A DNA stretch of 23,434 nt from CAYOEZ01 sp964402955 (GCA_964402955.1 CAYOEZ010000052.1:1-23434), one strand, 5' to 3'; counted from the first letter of the stretch, positions 7,222 to 15,081 are shown. The notes: generated from the sequence alone by a model not told the origin. Numbers and translations: made by a program.

Positions 7222-7290
7222 TTGGCACGTGCGCCAGATGGCGACAGTTATGCCTGTTGTGCGTGTTGCTTACTGTTTGTGGAGGGTACT

Positions 7291-8817
7291 ATGGCGATTC
7301 GGGTAAGCGATTTGACAGCACGTCTGCGGGAAGAACTCGAGAAGTTCACAACCCCGCCGATGCAGGCGATGGAAGTGGGCGCCGTCCTTGAAGTGGGGGA
7401 CGGCTTTGCGCGCGTGTCAGGTCTGACAGGCGCAATGGCCAGTGAGATGCTCGAGTTTCCCAACGGCGTGTATGGGATGGCCCTAAACCTGGAAGAGAAC
7501 ACCATCGGCGCCATCATTCTGGGCCAGTACGCCAGCATCCGTGAAGGCGATCTCGTCAAGTCGACCGGCCGGGTTGTTGAGGTTCCTGTTGGCGATGCGT
7601 TGATTGGCCGCGTCGTTGACCCGCTGGGCAAGCCGCTCGATGGCAAGGGACCAATACAGTCTCACAAGACCCGGCCCATAGAGCGCATCGCCCCGGGCGT
7701 CGTCGAGCGTGCGCCGGTCGATACGCCGGTGCAGACGGGCATCAAACCCGTCGACGCCATGATTCCCATTGGCCGCGGCCAGCGCGAGCTGATCATTGGC
7801 GACCGCAACACGGGCAAGACAGCCATTGCCATCGATACCATCATCAACCAGAAGACTGGCGACATGGTGTGTATCTACGTGGCGATCGGGCAGAAGATGT
7901 CCAAAGTTGCTCAAACCGTCGCCACCCTTGAGAAATACGGGGCGATGGAACATACCATCATCGTGGTCGCCTCGGCCTCCGACCCCGCTGCTCTGCAGTA
8001 TATTGCGCCCTATGCCGGCTGCGCTATGGCTGAAGAGATCATGGAGTGCGGCAAAGACGCCTTGATCGTCTACGATGATCTCTCCAAGCATGCCTGGGCC
8101 TACCGCCAGGTCTCGCTGCTCCTGCGCCGCCCACCTGGCCGCGAGGCCTACCCGGGCGACATCTTCTATCTGCACTCCCGCCTGCTTGAGCGGGCCGCCA
8201 AGCTCAACAAAAAGCTGGGCGGAGGCTCGATCACTGCTCTGCCGATCGTCGAGACACAGCAGGGTGACGTGTCGGCCTACATCCCGACCAACGTGATTTC
8301 GATTACCGACGGCCAGATCTATTTGGAGTCTGACCTCTTCTATTCCGGTATCCGCCCGGCGCTGAACGTGGGCATCTCCGTCTCGCGCGTCGGCGGCAAT
8401 GCCCAGATTCGCGCCATGCGCCAGGTGGCCGGCAAGCTCAAGCTGGACCTGGCCCAGTTCCGTGACCTGGCCGCCTTCGCTCAGTTTGGCAGCGACCTGG
8501 ACAAAGCGACGCGCGCCCAGCTCGATCGTGGCCTGCGCATCATCGAGATGCTCAAGCAGCCACAGTACTCCCCGATGCCGGTGGCAAAGCAGGTGATGAT
8601 CATCTATGCCGTCACCAACGGCTACACTGATGACGTCCCGATCGAGAGAGTACCAGCGTGGGAAGAGGAATTCCTGCGCTTTGTGGAATCCAAACATCCT
8701 GATACTCTGCGTGCAATCGAAACCGAGAAGAGCCTGAGCAAAGAAATGATTGACGTCTTGCAAAACATTGTGAAAGAGTTTAAGCAAAGCGCCATGTCAA
8801 AGGTGAGAGCTTCATGA
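7291..8817 (+). CDS. atpA: ATP synthase F1 subunit alpha
   Basis: The 508-residue protein is the non-catalytic nucleotide-binding F1 subunit. Visible are the beta-barrel start (V-G-D-G-F-A-R-V-S-G-L), the P-loop G-D-R-N-T-G-K-T (residues 170-177), Y-D-D-L-S-K-H-A-W-A-Y-R-Q (261-273), and the arginine finger R366 in S-V-S-R-V-G-G. The P-loop has Asn173 where most alpha subunits have Gln. The start is the ATG at 7291, with GGAGGG at 7281-7286; the frame is open further upstream, but that part has no conserved sequence. The stop overlaps the ATG of the next gene (ATGA), so the lipoprotein is probably translationally coupled to alpha. Confidence 0.97.
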   Translation: MAIRVSDLTARLREELEKFTTPPMQAMEVGAVLEVGDGFARVSGLTGAMASEMLEFPNGVYGMALNLEENTIGAIILGQYASIREGDLVKSTGRVVEVPVGDALIGRVVDPLGKPLDGKGPIQSHKTRPIERIAPGVVERAPVDTPVQTGIKPVDAMIPIGRGQRELIIGDRNTGKTAIAIDTIINQKTGDMVCIYVAIGQKMSKVAQTVATLEKYGAMEHTIIVVASASDPAALQYIAPYAGCAMAEEIMECGKDALIVYDDLSKHAWAYRQVSLLLRRPPGREAYPGDIFYLHSRLLERAAKLNKKLGGGSITALPIVETQQGDVSAYIPTNVISITDGQIYLESDLFYSGIRPALNVGISVSRVGGNAQIRAMRQVAGKLKLDLAQFRDLAAFAQFGSDLDKATRAQLDRGLRIIEMLKQPQYSPMPVAKQVMIIYAVTNGYTDDVPIERVPAWEEEFLRFVESKHPDTLRAIETEKSLSKEMIDVLQNIVKEFKQSAMSKVRAS

Positions 8818-9641
8818 TAGGCAAGAAGGTTGTATGGGGGGCGTTGATCGCCAGCCTCCTGGTCAGCGCCTGCGGGCCCATGGGCACGGCCACCGTGACA
8901 CCTAGCCCGACCCGCGTCCGCCGCACGGCGACCGCAACAGCACTAGTTCCACGCTCGCCGACGGTGACGCGCGCCCTGCCCGCCCCGACCGCAGCGCCCA
9001 CGGCGACCATGCTTGCGCCGACCGCAACCACAGCCGCGCCGAGCGCGCCGCCGCTCCCGCCCACACCGGTTCAACCCACGCCGCTTCCACCGACGGCGAC
9101 GCCGGTTCCACCCACGGCGACGTTCACGCCCGTCCCGCCTACCGCCACACCGGTTCCACCGACGGCAACGCCCGTTCCACCCACGGCGACGCCGCTCCCA
9201 CCGACGCCAACCGTCGCCGCTGCCGTTGCTGAGCCACAGCCAACCGCAACCCAGGCGCCGCCTGCCGCCAACCGCAAATACACTGCACCCGTCCTGATCG
9301 ACCCACCCGACGGGCAAGAAGTCTACAACCAGGCCGGCGTGGTGCCGATTCTACGCTGGCAGCCCGTGGCTGAGTTGGCCGCCAATGAGTACTACCACGT
9401 CACATTCCGTGTCCGCCGCCAGAATGGCGAGGTCGTGCGCTGGCTTGGCCTGGACACAGCATCCACAGAGCTGATCGTCACCGCCGGCGATGCGGAGTTT
9501 ATGCGCACGACGCCCCAGCTCAGCGAAGTCGCCTGGTTCGTTGTCGTTCTCTCGCAGAAGGGCGACGCGTGGAAGCAGGGTGGCGAAGGCGCTCAGATCA
9601 GCTCCGAAAGCGCAACGCGCATCTTCTACATGAAACCGTAG
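8814..9641 (+). CDS. Thr/Pro-rich linker lipoprotein embedded in the atp operon
   Basis: The 275-residue protein has a signal peptide ending in lipobox V-S-A-C (Cys20), so it is predicted to be lipid-anchored outside the membrane. Residues 21 to about 153 form a low-complexity linker rich in Thr, Pro and Ala, with repeated VPPTATP units between about 95 and 130. Residues from about 155 to the end form a compact domain (start T-A-P-V-L-I-D-P-P-D-G-Q-E-V) with alternating hydrophobics, likely a beta sandwich. It has no resemblance to an ATP synthase subunit. It overlaps atpA by 4 nt and ends 23 nt before atpG, so it belongs to the operon transcript. The linker could be O-glycosylated. Function unknown. 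Confidence 0.85.
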   Translation: MIGKKVVWGALIASLLVSACGPMGTATVTPSPTRVRRTATATALVPRSPTVTRALPAPTAAPTATMLAPTATTAAPSAPPLPPTPVQPTPLPPTATPVPPTATFTPVPPTATPVPPTATPVPPTATPLPPTPTVAAAVAEPQPTATQAPPAANRKYTAPVLIDPPDGQEVYNQAGVVPILRWQPVAELAANEYYHVTFRVRRQNGEVVRWLGLDTASTELIVTAGDAEFMRTTPQLSEVAWFVVVLSQKGDAWKQGGEGAQISSESATRIFYMKP

Positions 9642-9664
9642 TCTACCGTTCGTGAGGTGATAGA

Positions 9665-10552
9665 GTGGCGACCCTGCGCGATATCCGCCGCCGCATTAAG
9701 AGCGTCACGAGTACAACACAGATCACCAAGGCGCTGGAGCTTGTATCAGCATCGAAAATGCGCCGCGCGCGGGAGCGCGTCCTGACATCGCGCCCCTATG
9801 CCGAGAAAATGCACTCTGTCTTGAGCGACCTCTCGACGCATACTGCCTCCAGTGGCAGTGCGATGCATCCGCTGCTGGCGCGCCACACGGCAGGCAAAGT
9901 GTGTTTGGTCCTGCTGACGAGTGATCGCGGGCTATGCGGCAGCTTCAACACCAACATGATTCGTTTTGCCCTCGATTTCTACGACAAACACAAGAGAGAG
10001 GGCGGTGGGGTGGTTGTCGTCACGGCAGGCAAGCGTGGGCGCGATTTCATGGTGCGCTTTGGCATTCCGATCATTGCCGAATTCACCGGCCTGACTGACA
10101 AGCCAACCATCCTCGATGTTGCTCCCATCGTGCGCCTGATCATGGACGACTACCTCAACGGAATGTTCAAGAGCGTCTATCTGGCTTATAGCCAGTTCAT
10201 CTCGACCATGACACAGAAGCCTGTGCTTGTGCCCATCTTGCCCATGGAAGAGATGAACGTGGCAGCAGTGCAGGGAGAGGACGCCACCCAGTCTCTCGAC
10301 TACATCTTCGAACCCAGCGCGGCTGCCATTCTTGACGCGCTCTTGCCGCGCTATGTCGAAGTGCAGATGTACCAGGCGCTGCTCGAGTCCATCGCCAGCG
10401 AACAGAGCGCACGCATGGTCGCCATGCGCAACGCCAGCGACAATGGGCGAGACATCATCGAGCAACTGACCCTGACCTACAACAACGCCCGCCAGGCTGC
10501 CATCACCAGAGAACTGATCGACATATCGACCAGCGCAGCGGCCATTGGCTGA
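9665..10552 (+). CDS. atpG: ATP synthase F1 subunit gamma
   Basis: The 295-residue protein is the central rotor shaft. Conserved ends are visible: the N-terminal helix I-R-R-R-I-K-S-V-T-S-T-T-Q-I-T-K-A-L-E-L-V-S-A-S-K-M-R-R-A, the middle L-L-T-S-D-R-G-L-C-G-S-F-N, and the C-terminal helix L-T-L-T-Y-N-N-A-R-Q-A-A-I-T-R-E-L-I-D-I. The start is GTG with GAGGTGA ending 4 nt upstream. It is separated from atpA by the lipoprotein gene and from atpD by a glycosyltransferase gene, which is unusual for an F-type operon. The length is typical. Confidence 0.96.
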   Translation: MATLRDIRRRIKSVTSTTQITKALELVSASKMRRARERVLTSRPYAEKMHSVLSDLSTHTASSGSAMHPLLARHTAGKVCLVLLTSDRGLCGSFNTNMIRFALDFYDKHKREGGGVVVVTAGKRGRDFMVRFGIPIIAEFTGLTDKPTILDVAPIVRLIMDDYLNGMFKSVYLAYSQFISTMTQKPVLVPILPMEEMNVAAVQGEDATQSLDYIFEPSAAAILDALLPRYVEVQMYQALLESIASEQSARMVAMRNASDNGRDIIEQLTLTYNNARQAAITRELIDISTSAAAIG

Positions 10553-10563
10553 GGAATGCGGGC

Positions 10564-12363
10564 ATGCCAGAAAGCGGATCCACTCAAGATTCAGGATCCA
10601 GGATGCAGATGACACGCCACACATCTGACCGCTTGTATCCTGCATCCTGGATGGTCAGGGATGCTCTGATTGTGGGCATTGCAGTCGCCCTTTTTCTCGC
10701 ACTTTCACTGAAGAATATCACGCTGCCCGGCCTGTACTATGATGAGGCGCTCGATGTTGTGCCGGCCATGCAATTGTTACAGGGCGCCCCGGTTGAGCCG
10801 GTGCGCGATGTGGCGCTCACGGTTGGCGGCCATGTCCTGCCCCTGATGGTCATGGACTACGTGGGCACGGTCAATACCTACCTGGCGATTCCTGTCTTTG
10901 CCGCGTTCGGCGTGAACGTCACGAGTGTGCGCCTGCTGCCCATCTTGTTGGCTGCGCTGAGTTTGCTCCTGGCCTATCGGCTGGCCGTGCGCCTCTTCGA
11001 TTGGCGGGTAGCGGCGCTGACAGTGCTGCTGGCAGCCGTGGATCCGTCTTACGTGTTCTTCAGCCGCATGGGCAACCATGTCACGTCGGTGATGACGGTG
11101 TTTGCGCTGGGCAGCCTGCTGGCGTTTCTGCACTGGCGCGAGAGCAGGCGAACACGCTGGCTGGCGCTTGGCGGCCTGTTGCTGGGTCTGGGTTTGTGGG
11201 CCAAGGTGCTATTTCTGTGGTGGATTGCGGCGCTGGTCGTGGCGTTTTGTGTGGAACGTTTTGTGCGGAGTGGCCTGTGGAGTGCCCGCCTGCGGAGTGG
11301 TCTGTGGAGTGCGACGACTCCTGTCGTCGCGTTGCCTCGTCCGTTGCGACGACAGGAGTGCCCGATACAGCGGGGCAGGCTCTCGTCGCACTCCACAAAC
11401 GCTGCGGTTGTCAGGCGCAATGCCCGGCCATGGGCGATTGTTCTCGCTGGATGTCTGATTGGCTCGGCGCCGCTGTGGCTATATAATCTGGCGAGCGGTG
11501 GAACAATTATCTCGTTTACACGCAACGCCGTGGTGACCGAAAACGGCGTGCGCAACCTGAACGTGCTGGCAAACCTTGTGGCCGCCGTGCAGTCCTTTGG
11601 CGTGTTGCTCGATGGCCGCTACTTCTGGTTCATGGGCGGGCAGTTTGCCAACGTTGTGAACGTGGTGGGATTTGTCGCCGCCCTCGCCGCAAGCGTACTG
11701 CTCATTCGGCGGCGGCCCGCCTGGCGCACTGGCCTGGTGTTGGTCATTTCTGTTATCGTTGTCATTGTTGCCGCGAGCGCGTTCACTGTGTCGGGCATCT
11801 GGGCGACGCACCTCTACATTTTGCTGCCGCTGCCGCAGATGGCGGCGGGGCTTGGCGTTGTGCTTGTGGCCGAGACGCTGGCGCAGAGCAGGCGCTGGCT
11901 ACAGGCGGTGATGATCGGGCTGGTCCTGCTGGGCGGGATGCTTGCCAACTACCAGGTCTGCGCACAATACGAGACCGCCCTCGAACGCAGCCGGGGCTTG
12001 AGTCGATTCTCGGATGCTATCTACGAGCTGGCTGACTGGCTCGATCGACACCAGTATGCGACAGTCTACGCCGTCGACTGGGGCATGCAGAAGAATGTGC
12101 AGATATTGACCCAGGGCCGGGTCAATCCGGTTGAGATTTCCGGCTTTGCCGGCGAGCCGCCCAATGCCTTTGTGCGGCGGGCTGAGAAAGCACTGGCCGA
12201 TCCGTCGGCCGTCTATATCTGGCACAGCAAGGAAGACACGGTCTACGAGTTGTACCCGGCGTTTAAGGCAACTGCCGAGCGGCTTGGCTACCAACTGAAG
12301 ATCATCGACGCTACCCACGACCAGAGCGGCGCGCCGGTACACGTGATGTCGATAAGGGAATAG
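10564..12363 (+). CDS. GT-C (PMT/ArnT-like) membrane glycosyltransferase with in-frame repeat insertions
   Basis: The 599-residue protein has about 11-12 hydrophobic segments starting near residue 33 and a soluble C-terminal part (from about 480). The first loop carries L-P-G-L-Y-Y-D-E-A, the acidic D-E pair typical of GT-C enzymes that use polyprenyl-phosphate sugars. PMT, ArnT and related families look like this; acceptor and sugar are unknown. The start has GAGGAA 7 nt upstream, overlapping the atpG stop. Residues about 8-30 and about 234-281 are encoded by palindromic repeats, the second giving a polar, Arg-rich loop with R-S-G-L-W-S-A twice. It sits between atpG and atpD and may glycosylate the Thr-rich lipoprotein encoded upstream (inference). 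Confidence 0.8.
   Translation: MPESGSTQDSGSRMQMTRHTSDRLYPASWMVRDALIVGIAVALFLALSLKNITLPGLYYDEALDVVPAMQLLQGAPVEPVRDVALTVGGHVLPLMVMDYVGTVNTYLAIPVFAAFGVNVTSVRLLPILLAALSLLLAYRLAVRLFDWRVAALTVLLAAVDPSYVFFSRMGNHVTSVMTVFALGSLLAFLHWRESRRTRWLALGGLLLGLGLWAKVLFLWWIAALVVAFCVERFVRSGLWSARLRSGLWSATTPVVALPRPLRRQECPIQRGRLSSHSTNAAVVRRNARPWAIVLAGCLIGSAPLWLYNLASGGTIISFTRNAVVTENGVRNLNVLANLVAAVQSFGVLLDGRYFWFMGGQFANVVNVVGFVAALAASVLLIRRRPAWRTGLVLVISVIVVIVAASAFTVSGIWATHLYILLPLPQMAAGLGVVLVAETLAQSRRWLQAVMIGLVLLGGMLANYQVCAQYETALERSRGLSRFSDAIYELADWLDRHQYATVYAVDWGMQKNVQILTQGRVNPVEISGFAGEPPNAFVRRAEKALADPSAVYIWHSKEDTVYELYPAFKATAERLGYQLKIIDATHDQSGAPVHVMSIRE
10596..10652. repeat. 13-bp inverted repeat inside the start of the glycosyltransferase gene
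   Basis: ATCCAGGATGCAG (10596-10608) is the exact reverse complement of CTGCATCCTGGAT (10640-10652). The arm is preceded by a related GGATCC/AGGATCC pair. The element resembles dispersed CAGGATNCAGGAT repeats and supplies codons for residues of about 8-30. Confidence 0.8.
11264..11407. repeat. Palindromic repeat element inserted in frame in the glycosyltransferase gene
   Basis: The segment opens with two direct 27-nt copies (11264-11290 and 11291-11317) sharing TGCGGAGTGG-Y-CTGTGGAGTGC. An outer exact 15-bp inverted repeat follows (TGTGGAGTGCGACGA at 11303-11317; complement at 11383-11397). An inner exact 14-bp inverted repeat is nested in it (11317-11330 and 11346-11359). The reading frame stays open through all of it. 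Confidence 0.85.
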
Positions 12364-12435
12364 GACCACAGGGGCACAGAGAGACAAAAAGATCAACTCT
12401 ATGTGGCTGTGGTTGGGATTGACGAGGAGGGTGTC

Positions 12436-13692
12436 ATGGCAGAAGGAACCAAAGGCCGGGTCGTGCAGATTATCGGCGCCGTGGTTGATGTTGAGTTTCC
12501 GACTGAGGATCTTCCTGAGATTAACCACGCTGTCTATGTCACGCGACGTGACGGCGCCAGAATAGCTCTCGAAGTGCAGCAGCAACTGGGCAACAAGTGG
12601 GTGCGCTGCATTGCNNNNNNNNNNNNNNNNNNNNNNNNNNNNNNNNNNNNNNNNNNNNNNNNNNNNNNNNNNNNNNNNNNNNNNNNNNNNNNNNNNNNNN
12701 NNNNNNNNNNNNNNACTCGTGGCGGCAAGACGGGTGTGTTTGGCGGCGCCGGCGTCGGCAAAACCGTCATCATCCGTGAGCTCATCAACAACATCGCCAA
12801 GGTGCACGGCGGCGTGTCTGTCTTCACCGGTATCGGTGAGAGGTCGCGCGAGGGCGAAGAGTTCTGGCGTGAGGCCATCGAGGCGGGGACCAACAAGAAG
12901 ACCGTCATGGTGTTTGGCCAGATGAATGAGCCATCAGGGACACGCCTTCGGGTGGGGCTTACTGGCCTGGCCATGGCCGAGTACTTCCGCGACGAGGAAG
13001 GCCAGGACGTTCTGCTGTTCATCGACAACATCTACCGCTTTTCTATGGCCGGCATGGAAGTGTCGGCGCAGCTCGGCCGCCTCCCCTCCGCCGTCGGCTA
13101 CCAGCCCACACTTGCTGTGGAAATGGGTGAGTTACAGGAGCGCATCACCTCCACCAAGCGTGGCTCCATCACATCGATGCAGGCTGTGTACGTGCCTGCC
13201 GACGACTACACCGACCCGGGCCCGGCGACGACATTTGCCCACCTGGATGCGACCATTGCTCTCGAACGCTCGATCTCAGAGAAGGGCATCTTCCCCGCTG
13301 TTGATCCGCTGGGATCAACCTCGCGCATTCTTGACCCGCTCATTGTGGGCCAGGAACACTACGATACAGCGCGCCGTGTGCAGCAGGTGCTGCAGCGCTA
13401 CAAGGATCTACAGGACATTATCGCCATCCTTGGCGTCGATGAGCTGTCAGTGGAAGATAAGGAAACGGTGGCCCGCGCCCGCCGCATCGAGAAGTTTCTT
13501 TCGCAGCCGATGTTCGTGGCCGAGCAGTTCACCGGTCGCCCCGGCCGCTACGTGACGGTCGGCGAGACGGTGAGCGGCTTCAAAGAGATTCTCGACGGCA
13601 AATGGGATCATCTGCCGGAGCAGGCCTTCTACATGTGTGGCAGCATCGAGGACGCCGTAGCGCAAGCCGAGAAGATGGCGCAGCAGGGATAG
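12436..13692 (+). CDS. atpD: ATP synthase F1 subunit beta, internal assembly gap
   Basis: This is the catalytic F1 subunit. The N-terminal barrel is visible (G-R-V-V-Q-I-I-G-A-V-V-D-V-E-F-P), ending at V-R-C-I before 100 N. After the gap come P-loop G-G-A-G-V-G-K-T, G-E-R-S-R-E-G with the catalytic Glu, L-F-I-D-N-I-Y-R-F, G-R-L-P-S-A-V-G-Y-Q-P-T-L and the D-E-L-S motif. By comparison with typical beta subunits about 86 residues should lie between the flanks, but 100 N allow only 33, so the 418-residue length is artificially short. The frame happens to stay open. The start has GAGGAGG 5 nt upstream. It is the last gene of the operon; a terminator follows and no epsilon gene. Confidence 0.95.
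   Translation: MAEGTKGRVVQIIGAVVDVEFPTEDLPEINHAVYVTRRDGARIALEVQQQLGNKWVRCIXXXXXXXXXXXXXXXXXXXXXXXXXXXXXXXXXXTRGGKTGVFGGAGVGKTVIIRELINNIAKVHGGVSVFTGIGERSREGEEFWREAIEAGTNKKTVMVFGQMNEPSGTRLRVGLTGLAMAEYFRDEEGQDVLLFIDNIYRFSMAGMEVSAQLGRLPSAVGYQPTLAVEMGELQERITSTKRGSITSMQAVYVPADDYTDPGPATTFAHLDATIALERSISEKGIFPAVDPLGSTSRILDPLIVGQEHYDTARRVQQVLQRYKDLQDIIAILGVDELSVEDKETVARARRIEKFLSQPMFVAEQFTGRPGRYVTVGETVSGFKEILDGKWDHLPEQAFYMCGSIEDAVAQAEKMAQQG
12615..12714. other. Assembly gap of exactly 100 N
   Basis: A round-number placeholder that joins two contigs inside atpD. The true missing length is probably about 258 nt. The linkage of 1-12614 with 12715-23434 rests on scaffolding, though both flanks fit one atpD. 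Confidence 0.97.
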
Positions 13693-13719
13693 ACGATCCG
13701 GGGAAAACGACAAGAAACA

Positions 13720-13752
13720 AAGGGAATGCCCATGCGATGCGGGCATTCCCTT
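13720..13752 (+). terminator. Intrinsic terminator of the atp operon
   Basis: AAGGGAATGCCC (13720-13731) and GGGCATTCCCTT (13741-13752) form a 12-bp perfect stem with a 9-nt loop, followed by a T-rich stretch (TCTCTGTTT). It lies 27 nt after the atpD stop. The interval 13693-13869 holds nothing else but the promoter at 13779. Confidence 0.8.
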
Positions 13753-13778
13753 CTCTGTTTGGCCCAGCCCACCTACCC

Positions 13779-13807
13779 TTGACGCTCCGCCGCGATACTG
13801 CTATCAT
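13779..13807 (+). promoter_or_regulatory. SigA-type promoter of the TPR protein gene
   Basis: TTGACG (13779-13784), 17-bp spacer, TATCAT (13802-13807). Predicted start near 13814, about 56 nt before the first ATG. Confidence 0.65.
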
Positions 13808-13869
13808 ACATCAGGATACATGGAGCGGTGACCCTAAAGCCAACGGCTTGCCCGCCGCAAAGAGGACGT

Positions 13870-14841
13870 ATGATGAACGCAGCGCGACCAACAGAGGACA
13901 GACCACTTGACCAGTTACAGCGGCTGATCGAAAAGTCCGATAGTCGGCTTGGCGGCATGGAGCGCGGTTCAGCCGCCGACGCCGTTGCTCTGCTCGGGAT
14001 GCTCGATGAGATTGATACTCTCCATACGACCCTCACGCAGGGTGGAGTTGATCTGCGCGCCGATGATTCGCGTATCGACACAATCCAATTGATCCTGCAA
14101 CGCAAGGCGGGCCTCGTTCTGCGTTTGCTCGGCCAACGTGGCGGCATTGCCGCGCTGCGCGCGACGCGCGCCCCCGCGCGCCAGCGCTGGTGGTGGTACC
14201 TCGATGACTATGTCGCTGAGCAACAGAAACTCGCGCTGCGTAACCTGGCCCGGACTGGAATCATCTTGCTTGTCGTTTTCGCTATTGCTGCTCTCATCTA
14301 TCAAACCTGGTTCCGCCCTGATCCCGCCGTCATCGCCCGCATGGGCTACACAGGCGCGGCGCAGCGAGCTATCGAGCAAGGCAACCTCAATCTGGCGCTG
14401 CAGGGCATCGAGAAGGGCGTCGCCGAATTCCCCGACGACGGCGAAATCCTACTGTGGCAGGGGACGATCCTCTCGCTCATGAAGCGCCCGCAGGATGCCG
14501 AGGCAGCGTTCCAGGCAGCGCGCACGGCCTATCCCGACGAAATAACCTACCTTCTCACCCGCGCCACCGTGCGCACGCAGGCCAACGACATTGCCGGCGC
14601 ATACGTTGACGCGCTCGCGGCAACGAAGCTCAGCCCGGACAGTGCGCAGGCTTTCCTGGTGTTGGGCGGCGCTCAGGAACTTAGCGGGCAGCAACAGAAG
14701 GCCACACAGTCGTACTCCACCGCTGCCGGCCTGGCCGCAGCAGCGAAAGACACCCAGCTCGAAGCGATGGCCAAGGTGCGCCTGGCCATGCTGATGCAGG
14801 CCGGCCCGGTGATGTTCCCCACCGCACAGCCCACACCGTAG
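13870..14841 (+). CDS. Single-pass membrane protein with C-terminal TPR-like repeats
   Basis: The 323-residue protein has a helical cytoplasmic N-terminal part (residues 1 to about 125, with R-W-W-W-Y at about 106-110). One membrane helix follows (about 130-147, I-I-L-L-V-V-F-A-I-A-A-L-I-Y), then an extracytoplasmic region of TPR-like helix pairs from about 160 to 305 (A-I-E-Q-G-N-L-N-L-A-L-Q-G-I; A-E-A-A-F-Q-A-A-R-T-A-Y-P-D). TPRs mediate protein contacts. Tandem ATGs at 13870 and 13873 are both usable; GAGG at 13862-13865 fits the second better. It has its own promoter and terminator, so it is not part of the atp operon, and it occupies the place where atpC is often found. Partner unknown. 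Confidence 0.75.
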   Translation: MMNAARPTEDRPLDQLQRLIEKSDSRLGGMERGSAADAVALLGMLDEIDTLHTTLTQGGVDLRADDSRIDTIQLILQRKAGLVLRLLGQRGGIAALRATRAPARQRWWWYLDDYVAEQQKLALRNLARTGIILLVVFAIAALIYQTWFRPDPAVIARMGYTGAAQRAIEQGNLNLALQGIEKGVAEFPDDGEILLWQGTILSLMKRPQDAEAAFQAARTAYPDEITYLLTRATVRTQANDIAGAYVDALAATKLSPDSAQAFLVLGGAQELSGQQQKATQSYSTAAGLAAAAKDTQLEAMAKVRLAMLMQAGPVMFPTAQPTP

Positions 14842-14861
14842 CAGCAGGTAGGATACGACGA

Positions 14862-14881
14862 CCGTCCTTCAGTCAGGACGG
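14862..14881 (+). terminator. Terminator after the TPR gene
   Basis: CCGTCCT (14862-14868) pairs with AGGACGG (14875-14881) across a 6-nt loop; CCTTCTT follows. It lies 20 nt after the stop codon. The T-tract is weak. Confidence 0.6.
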
Positions 14882-14886
14882 CCTTC

Positions 14887-14957
14887 TTCACCGCCGAGAC
14901 GCTGAGAACACAGAGAAAAAGCGAAGAACTCAGTGCTCTCTGCGTCTCTGCGGTGAA
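14887..14957. repeat. Inverted repeat of TTCACCGC-GAGACGC type
   Basis: The 20-nt arms 14887-14906 and 14938-14957 are reverse complements with two mismatches. The pattern is a well-known style of dispersed intergenic repeat. It occupies part of the 310-bp space between the TPR gene and the GntR gene; the rest (14958-15081) holds a weak CCGC/GCGG hairpin followed by five T (about 15050-15067) and no gene. Confidence 0.75.
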
Positions 14958-15081
14958 TTCATGCCCTCGCCGGTGAAAAGTGCGGTAGTGGTGATAGGGG
15001 AAGAAACCGTAGATGAACAGTGGTAGCCAAAGAGAGTAGCGGGGCTTATCCGCGTTTGTCTGCGGTTTTTCACAGACCAGC

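Noticed and set aside
7483..8787. Long open frame (434 codons) on the minus strand opposite atpA
   Set aside because: It lies entirely antisense to a well-conserved alpha subunit, has no ribosome site, and its protein is His/Asp/Gly-rich without domains. High GC content explains the open frame.
13870..14841. Gene after atpD as a divergent epsilon subunit
   Set aside because: It has a membrane helix and TPR-like repeats, no epsilon beta-sandwich pattern, and its own promoter after a terminator.
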